Of a DNA stretch of 64,000 bases, positions 57,961-64,000 are shown piece after piece (within the stretch, counting starts at the first letter, position 1; the number at the start of each line of letters is the position of its first letter). The DNA is taken from NCBI GenBank assembly GCA_022605425.2, contig JAKIMF020000007.1, forward strand, positions 558,001 through 622,000, read 5' to 3'. A model generated the notes under the pieces. That model saw nothing but the letters and a program-made list of their open reading frames with translations. It ran no database searches and was not told the DNA's origin. This DNA comes from Hamiltosporidium tvaerminnensis. Its lineage: Eukaryota; Microsporidia; Dubosqiidae. The position numbers and the translations under genes are program-made.

Positions 57961-58953
57961 GAAAGAACGTCAACGGGTGTTAATAAAAAGCCGAGTTGGA
58001 TATAGAACCAACCATTCTTTCAAAACAAGCAAATTACCAGGAAGATAGTGTTAAACATGCTAAAACAAAAACAATACACTCTTTACTTCAGTTAGCGAAA
58101 CCCCACCATATGATCTGATAATAGATAAAAGAAGCTTCAGGTTGCGAAAAAGAAAAGCAAAGTGGCTAAAAAGTTAGAAGAAAATATATAAAAGTGTGAA
58201 AAAAAAATTAATCTAATATTATATTAAAGTTATCCCTACAAAGGAAAATCAAAACCACAATTTTATAAATTTTTTTCTTTCTTTGTATATAATTTTTTAA
58301 TTTATAAACCTTGGACAGAAAACAGCAAGCTTTAGAAAATATTTCGTTACCTAAATTAGCTTTTTTTTACACGAATTTTCGTATTAATTATACAATTTCA
58401 ATAAATTGATTCACAAGATATTTTTGCGTCACAAACTAGGATTAAGTACTCATTTGCAATTGTTTGATTTTTTTCATTTCAAATTGAATTCATTTTTGAG
58501 TTTTTCTCATAAATTTAATCCTATAAAATTTAAAATTTAAAAGATCAATGAAAATTCTTCACTCTTTTTAAGAAATATTTTCTTGATCAAATGCTTATTT
58601 TATAATTTAATCTAAAATATTCGTGATGAATATTCTTATATATGTCTTATTCGGTGTTTAGTATTTGAAGAAAAGAACTTCTATATACATTCATATCTTC
58701 AAAGACATATAATAATTGCATAACTGTGGAAATATATATCGAAATACATTATTTGGTATTTTCGCACTATTTTAGATACCAAAATATTCGGTATTCATAT
58801 AATTATTTGGGTTTTCTTTGATAATAAATTATAAAGTTTTTTTTCATTAGATCTAACTTCAAACGTTTTTATAAAATATAGAATTTAGTTTGATATATAT
58901 TATTGCTAAATTAAAAGAATATTTTATATAAACTTTCAAATGTGGAAAAAGAT
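57961..58953. other. AT-rich spacer
   Basis: The first 250 bases may be the 3' tail of the LINE fragment. The rest shows no gene. Confidence 0.4.
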
Positions 58954-59181
58954 ACTTACTTACATATTATGTTCTTCTTCTATCTTACGGTGTCGAGGAT
59001 GACCGAATAAAAATTTCCTATTTGTTTCTTTTAATCTGTTATAACTCGGAATTATAGAAGATCGGCCTATAATTCAGTGGGTTTTATATCCCACAAAAAT
59101 GGCAATAATTAATTTCACACCAATTCTACGCACTCATTTCCAACCAGATAGTTTTTAATGTGGATATCCTCTCTTCACCCT
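58954..59181 (-). repeat. element B copy, head-to-head with an A element
   Basis: The minus strand runs from GGTGAAGAGAGGATATCCAC at about 59181 through GTGGGATATAAAACCCAC to the GTAAGTAAGT tail at 58954-58963. Its head abuts the head of the A element starting at about 59183. Confidence 0.7.
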
Positions 59182-59182
59182 G

Positions 59183-59890
59183 TAAAAGAATACCCGCATT
59201 AAAGCCTTTTGCTTATTAATGTGTATGTGAAATAGGTGTGAAAATCATTTTTTGCATGTTTGGTATAAAGAAAACTACAGTATATTTTCGGTGCTTTTCT
59301 GGGATGATAATATAATTAGGAAAGGTATACAAAATGATGAAACTTTTTCTAGAAAGAATGTTTATAATTTTTATGTAACTAGATTAAAGCCTACCTGCCG
59401 TAATGATAAATGATTGACATTAAAACCTAGGAAGTCCTGGCTTTTCTCAATTTAGTTGGAGACTTGGAGCCCGGGCATTTAAGAATAAAACTCTTTAAAG
59501 CTAGGAAAGCAAAGTAGCAGGATATTTATTGGTGTGTCGTTTCGGCATCTAGGTGGACCATATTTAAGGCATAGAGATATACCTTGGCTTGGTGTTCATT
59601 TGGTTCAGAAATTGTAAAGAAATATAAATACAGTGGTCCTGGGTAGCTAAATGTCGATTTTGGCGAGCGATCACACTTCAAACAGCGGATATAAACGAAC
59701 TCAAATTAATGCCATCTATCGATTAGCTTCTACATAATTTTAGATGAAAGGCTTTGGGATGTAGGTATCTGAAGGGATACCGATGTAGTGTTGAAGAAAA
59801 TGTTATCGATGTTAAACCCAAAATGATGAAAACAATAAAAAACGCGTCACTTTTATGAAAAGATATGAAATTCAATATATAGAAATGTTT
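59183..59890 (+). repeat. element A, moderately decayed copy
   Basis: Followable over nearly its whole length: AATACCCGCATTAAAG head, GTGAAATAGGTGTGAAAATC, CTTTTTCTAGAAAG, AAAGCTAGGAAAGCAAAGTA, ATAAACGAACTC, AGATGAAAGGCTTTGGGATG and GATACCGATGTAGTGTTG. The GC-rich centre is eroded. Confidence 0.75.
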
Positions 59891-61439
59891 TTATCAAAAG
59901 TATAAAAACGAATTTGATAAAAGTCAGTTAGTCACTAGCAAGGTAAATACCTTTTTTTTCAAAACTTTTAATGTCTACAAATACTTTGAATGATATAAAT
60001 TATATAGAGAATAATATTTATGACTAAAAATTAAGAAATCTTAATTTTTAGTTGGCGAGAAACTTCTCCGAAAATATAATACAACGAAATATTTCATTGC
60101 GTTTTAGATATTTATTTTTTTGCTAATCTTTGAAAGTATAAAAATAATAGATTAAACAAATTATTTTATGTTTGCCATAGTTTTCTCATTCATTTTGTTT
60201 GTTTAGACAAGTTTGATATTATGCGGAGTTATCTAATAGTTCTATTTTACTTGAATACATGTATTTAATAATCAGATAACATGAAAGTATAAAGTTTATA
60301 ATAATTCATTTAATAAAGTTAACGACACAAAAAGTGCAGCACTTATCCATAATTTTTAAGTCTTATACAATAAAGAACTACACCAAACACGAGTAAATAC
60401 TGTATATAATCCGTTATATCTCTAAAATAGGCATCATCTTATCAAAGAACAAGATTACAAAAATAATTTGCTATATGATGCTAGAAATATTTCTATATAT
60501 TTTAATCAGTAGTATTCACGGTATTAGGTAAAATTAACTACTGAACGAGCAAATCTATTTCATATTTATTTATTATAAAGACGCACGCACATGTTACCAA
60601 AATTCGTTTGAGAAATACAAGCACGGTAGCCCTTTTAAATTGGTTCAATGTAATTTTTAAGGGCATGGGGTGATTTAAGATGGGATATATAGTATTAAAT
60701 CAGATTAAAACAATCTCCAATATAAATTAAAAGTATCAATGCTTAGATTATAAATATCATATCTATCTTGATGAATTATATCAAATAAAAATGAATATAA
60801 AATAAATAATTCATTGTTGATAAAAAAACTCAAAATCGATCTAATAAAAAGTATAAAAGCTAATGTCTATAGTACACAAAGTATTAAGATCCTATCTAGG
60901 AATATTCAAAAACACTTGGGTTTTTTCACATGATTATAAAAATCTAACTTTAAGAATCTCTTTTCCGTAAAGAAATATTATTATAAAAAGTACTCAAATA
61001 CCTTAAAATTTCTCATTTGTACATCGAAAATTGTATCATGAACAGAATAAACGTAATCTAAAGTATCATTATAATATATCTTCTGAGCTTACCTATTTCT
61101 TCTAGATTAATTACCTTATAATTATTAGAAATAGAATATCAATTATATAATTTCCTAATATGGAAGAATCATTAGATTTATAGAACTTATTGAACCAAGA
61201 AAACTACGTAAAAAAATCACACATAATAAAATACTGAAAAACAAAACATCATTGATAACAAAACAGTAAAAATTAGAGAATTCCCGTATAAAATATAAAA
61301 TATGAAAGATTAAAAAATAACTATCACTCATAATGAGAAATCAAAGTAAAAGATATAAAATATGATTTTAGCAAGAAACACATTCTTAAAAACAATTCAA
61401 AAATATAAATTATGTATAATATTGACATTAAAACAAATT
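59891..61439. other. AT-rich spacer
   Basis: Contains a perfect 13-bp hairpin at 60023-60052 (ACTAAAAATTAAG, loop AAAT, CTTAATTTTTAGT). No gene recognised. An open frame at 61362-61664 is the shadow of the gene on the other strand. Confidence 0.45.
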
Positions 61440-62510
61440 TTATTTTTTAGACCGTTGAAACGCATAATTATTCTTCTTTCCTTTATCCTTAACCATCTCT
61501 TCCAACACATCTTGTTTATTACTAAAAACAAGCGATTTTTCCATAAAATTATTTTCATCCAAACTTTTAGCAAACTCTGTTTCTTCGATATCACACACTT
61601 TTTCATGACTAATTTCACTCTCGAATTCATTAATTGCGCTGTAAAGAAACCCATCCTCACTTGAAGACACATCAATACCACTTTCATCTTCATCTTTAAA
61701 TTCCCGTTTACTAAATATCTTTTTATATTTAAAATCTATCTTTTTCGACCCATATTTTTCTTTAAGTTTATTTAATTTCTCAACATCCATTACTTCCATC
61801 TCCTCGCCATGTTTAGAAAGCCCTTCAAAATAATCGTCTTTAACTTTCTTTGTTGAAATAAATTTTGACTTTTTCAGATCTTCAAATATTTCTTTCTCAT
61901 CCACCACCGAATCACTCGATCCAGACCCAGAAAGCTCTGCTTCATCTTCTATATAATCTAGATTTACTTCATTCTGTTCCAAAAAGTCATCTTCGTTTAG
62001 TGTATCACTACTAACTGAGTCATCTTTAATATCTTCAAATTTTCCAGTATTTAATTTATTTTCATTATCAATATTACCATCAAATATATCTCTATTCAAC
62101 CCATTTTCTACACCAATATTATTATCAATTTCCCTAATATTCTCTACACAACTATTATTCTCTACAATATTATTATCTCCTACTTCATCATTACCTTCTA
62201 CTTCCCTAATATCCTCTACAATATTATTATCTCCTACATCACTCAACAAACTATCAATACTATCTTCAATACTACTATCACCGACACATTTACTCTTATA
62301 AAACAACAACTCTATCTCATCATTATCGATACTCAATAACTTATTTTTAATTCGTTTCTGTGTCTCATTAATTCTCAACTCAGTAAAAATACCATTTCTT
62401 ATCTTTTCATAATTACACAAACATAAATCAATATCGTATGATTGTAACGGTTTAGTTAATTCTAAATCTACTGAAGAATATATAAAACTTTTTTGTTTTT
62501 CTTTTTTCAT
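61440..62510 (-). CDS. acidic, low-complexity protein of unknown function, 356 aa
   Basis: An intact gene on the minus strand. Residues 1-85 are mixed and probably folded (VDLELTKPLQSYDIDLCLCN). Residues about 85-235 are very rich in Asp, Glu, Asn and Ser, with an internal repeat of VGDNNIVE (three looser copies with IRE and ENN linkers). Residues about 235-300 are basic/acidic and helical (EKLNKLKEKYGSKKIDFKYK). No signal peptide or membrane segment is visible. The composition suggests a nuclear or nucleolar factor, for example in ribosome assembly or chromatin, but no family is recognised. A CCC motif lies about 10 bases before the ATG (CAACCCTATAAAAAT), supporting the start. The neighbouring short ORF at 63114 is divergently placed. 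Confidence 0.75.
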   Translation of the reverse strand: MKKEKQKSFIYSSVDLELTKPLQSYDIDLCLCNYEKIRNGIFTELRINETQKRIKNKLLSIDNDEIELLFYKSKCVGDSSIEDSIDSLLSDVGDNNIVEDIREVEGNDEVGDNNIVENNSCVENIREIDNNIGVENGLNRDIFDGNIDNENKLNTGKFEDIKDDSVSSDTLNEDDFLEQNEVNLDYIEDEAELSGSGSSDSVVDEKEIFEDLKKSKFISTKKVKDDYFEGLSKHGEEMEVMDVEKLNKLKEKYGSKKIDFKYKKIFSKREFKDEDESGIDVSSSEDGFLYSAINEFESEISHEKVCDIEETEFAKSLDENNFMEKSLVFSNKQDVLEEMVKDKGKKNNYAFQRSKK

Positions 62511-62539
62511 ATTTTTATAGGGTTGTCATATAAGATTGG

Positions 62540-62940
62540 TTTACATATTAAAATTTCTCTTTTTTTAAAGAATTATTTCTCATTTTTTAAAGAATTATTT
62601 CTTAGTAAAAACGATTCTTTTTTTTTAAGAATTAATTCTCGTTTTTTACACAATTATTTCTATTTTATAAACGATTCTTTTATTTATGAATTATGTCTCA
62701 TTTTTTAAAGAATTATTTCTATTTTTTTAAATATTCTCCGCCATTTTTTTAAATATTCCTCCCATTGTTTTTTTAAATATTCCTCCCTGTTTTTGTAAAT
62801 ATTCCTCCCTGTTTTTGTAAATATTCCTCCCAGTTTTTATAAATATTCTACCCATTGTTTTTATAAATATTCTACCCATTGTTTTTTTTAAATATTCCTC
62901 CCAGTTTTTTTAAATATTCTCACCATTGTTTTTAAATAGA
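62540..62940. repeat. two adjoining AT-rich minisatellites
   Basis: At 62540-62730 units of about 22 bp with the core TTTTTTAAAGAATTATTTCT recur five or more times. At about 62720-62935 a second unit of 22-26 bp with the core TAAATATTCCTCCC / TTGTTTTT recurs about eight times. Both lie in the spacer between two divergent genes. The remaining spacer to 63113 has a direct repeat of TTTATTTCCTCTAAATTTTT (about 42-bp unit, twice). Confidence 0.75.
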
Positions 62941-63113
62941 TTTCGTTTATTAAACACCCCCTATCCTTTATTTTACCTTTTTTTTAAAATCACTCTCATT
63001 TTAATTTCTCCATATTCTTTTATTTCCTCTAAATTTTTAAAATTACCAATTTTCTATTTTTATTTCCTCTAAATTTTTAAAATTACCAATTTTCTATTTT
63101 TATTTCCCCACAA

Positions 63114-63248
63114 ATGAATCTAAAAAATTATTATTTAGAATCCAGAAAGCATTTTTATGAATGTGAAAGTGAAGAAGAAAGTGATAATTTAGAAGATTTA
63201 GAAGAAATAAAAAAATGGAAAGAAAGAAGTGAAAGAAGGAAATTTTAG
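63114..63248 (+). CDS. possible small acidic protein, 44 aa
   Basis: The ATG at 63114 follows a CCCC motif (TTTCCCCACAA), the same start-proximal signal seen at other genes here. The 44 codons end in TAG at 63248. The product is charged and helical (ESEEESDNLEDLEEIKKW, then KERSERRKF) with an aromatic start (NYYLESRKHFYE). The pattern would suit a small nuclear or RNA-binding factor, but no family is recognised. It may be the remnant of a larger gene or chance; the upstream motif is the main support. Confidence 0.4.
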   Translation: MNLKNYYLESRKHFYECESEEESDNLEDLEEIKKWKERSERRKF

Positions 63249-63615
63249 AATTAAAGAGTTTTAGAGTTAGAATGAAGGTGGTATTAAAGAATTATTATTT
63301 GTATGTAGAAAACCAATAGCAAATAAATAAAAATAAATTTCTTTAAAAATTCTCTACAAAATAGAAAATAACTTATCTATGATATTTTATTCAATTCATT
63401 TACTTAAAAAAATGCTCTTAAAAAATAAAAAATAACTTATCTAAAAAATATAAATAATAAAAATAAATTTCTTAAAAAAAATGCTCCAAAAAATAAAAAA
63501 TAACTTATCTAAGATATAAAATATAAATAATAAAAATAAAAATAAATTCCTTTAAAAAAATACTTCCAAAAAATAAAAACTACTAATCTAAAAAAGAAAG
63601 AAGTACTTTATTTAA
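63249..63615. repeat. imperfect AT-rich tandem repeat
   Basis: From about 63320 to 63600, three to four imperfect units of about 70-85 bp share TAAAAATAAATTTCTT, AAAAATGCTC and AAAAATAACTTATCTA. No gene is present. Confidence 0.6.
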
Positions 63616-64000
63616 AAGTATCACATCTTTTTTAAAACAGTGGCAAGTGTTATATTTGTTTTCATGACATTAACGCAGTTCTAGGTTTAACATAAATAAC
63701 TGCTACCCCAAAACTCCATCAGTAACCCCTGCGATACCTACGTCCCAAAGCCTTTCATCTACCAGGTGTGTAGAACCTAATTAATAGGCGAGGCAGTTGC
63801 CCGGAGTTCGTTAATGTCCGTTGCATGGAGTGTGATCGAAGGCCGAAGCCCCCCCTGGGCTCCCCCAAGACTATGCAGCATTCCCACTTACTCTACACTT
63901 TCTGAACCCAATAAACTTCTAGCTAAGATATATTTCAGAGGATTACATGGGGTCCACCTAGATAGTGCAATGTCATACCAACAGGTATAACCTGCTACTT
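63616..64000 (-). repeat. element A, well preserved, cut by the window end
   Basis: It matches 38331-38717 with about ten differences, including the GC-rich centre (GCCGAAGCCCCCCCTGGGC) and the AGGCGAGGCAGTTGCCCGG block. It continues past the end of the window. Confidence 0.85.

Noticed and set aside
1-64000. CRISPR arrays, bacterial operons and ribosome binding sites
   Set aside because: The gene content is eukaryotic and no spaced direct repeats of CRISPR type were seen.

Overview
The window looks like nuclear DNA of a microsporidian with a large, transposon-rich, very AT-rich genome. This is inferred from several things. Genes are compact, few, apparently intronless and separated by long AT-rich spacers. 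Short CCC or GGG motifs sit just upstream of several start codons, as in other microsporidia. There is a family of secreted or membrane-anchored leucine-rich-repeat (LRR) proteins, and there are decayed transposons of types known from microsporidia (R4/Dong-like LINEs and integrase-type DNA transposons). A Hamiltosporidium-like or similar lineage is a guess; no rRNA or tRNA was found to fix it.

Open genes are few. They are a 919-residue BTB-like/LRR protein (8760-11519), a DGAT1/ACAT-type membrane acyltransferase (43760-45010), an acidic low-complexity protein (61440-62510, minus) and possibly a 44-residue ORF (63114-63248). Three more loci are nearly intact but cut by single-base frameshifts: an acetyl-CoA synthetase with five shifts (26542-28605, minus), a cyclin-like protein with one (29405-30020, minus) and a membrane-anchored protein of unknown function with one (36741-38226). 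These may be young pseudogenes or assembly errors in homopolymers.

The rest is gene and transposon debris. From left to right it holds: a decayed SFP1-like zinc-finger gene (1649-2296); a decayed LRR paralogue (3851-6172); an animal-type LINE reverse transcriptase relic (15420-16560, minus); LRR pseudogene copy 1 (18241-20578, minus); R4/Dong-like relics at 21595-22040, 34930-35200, 40980-43330, 45105-45545 and 57250-57960; a Ginger-like transposon with about 56-bp inverted ends (48063-50198); a strongly decayed LRR relic (51470-52850); and LRR pseudogene copy 2 (53644-55945).

Two linked repeat families are scattered over the whole window. Element A is about 720 bp, GC-rich and apparently non-coding. 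Three copies are nearly identical and five are decayed. Element B is about 225 bp, shares its first 100 bp or so with A and ends in a TAAG-repeat tail. The most striking observation is in the two inverted LRR pseudogene copies: they are almost identical except for one internal segment of about 215 bp that is highly divergent. This suggests a swapped cassette within this surface-protein-like family.
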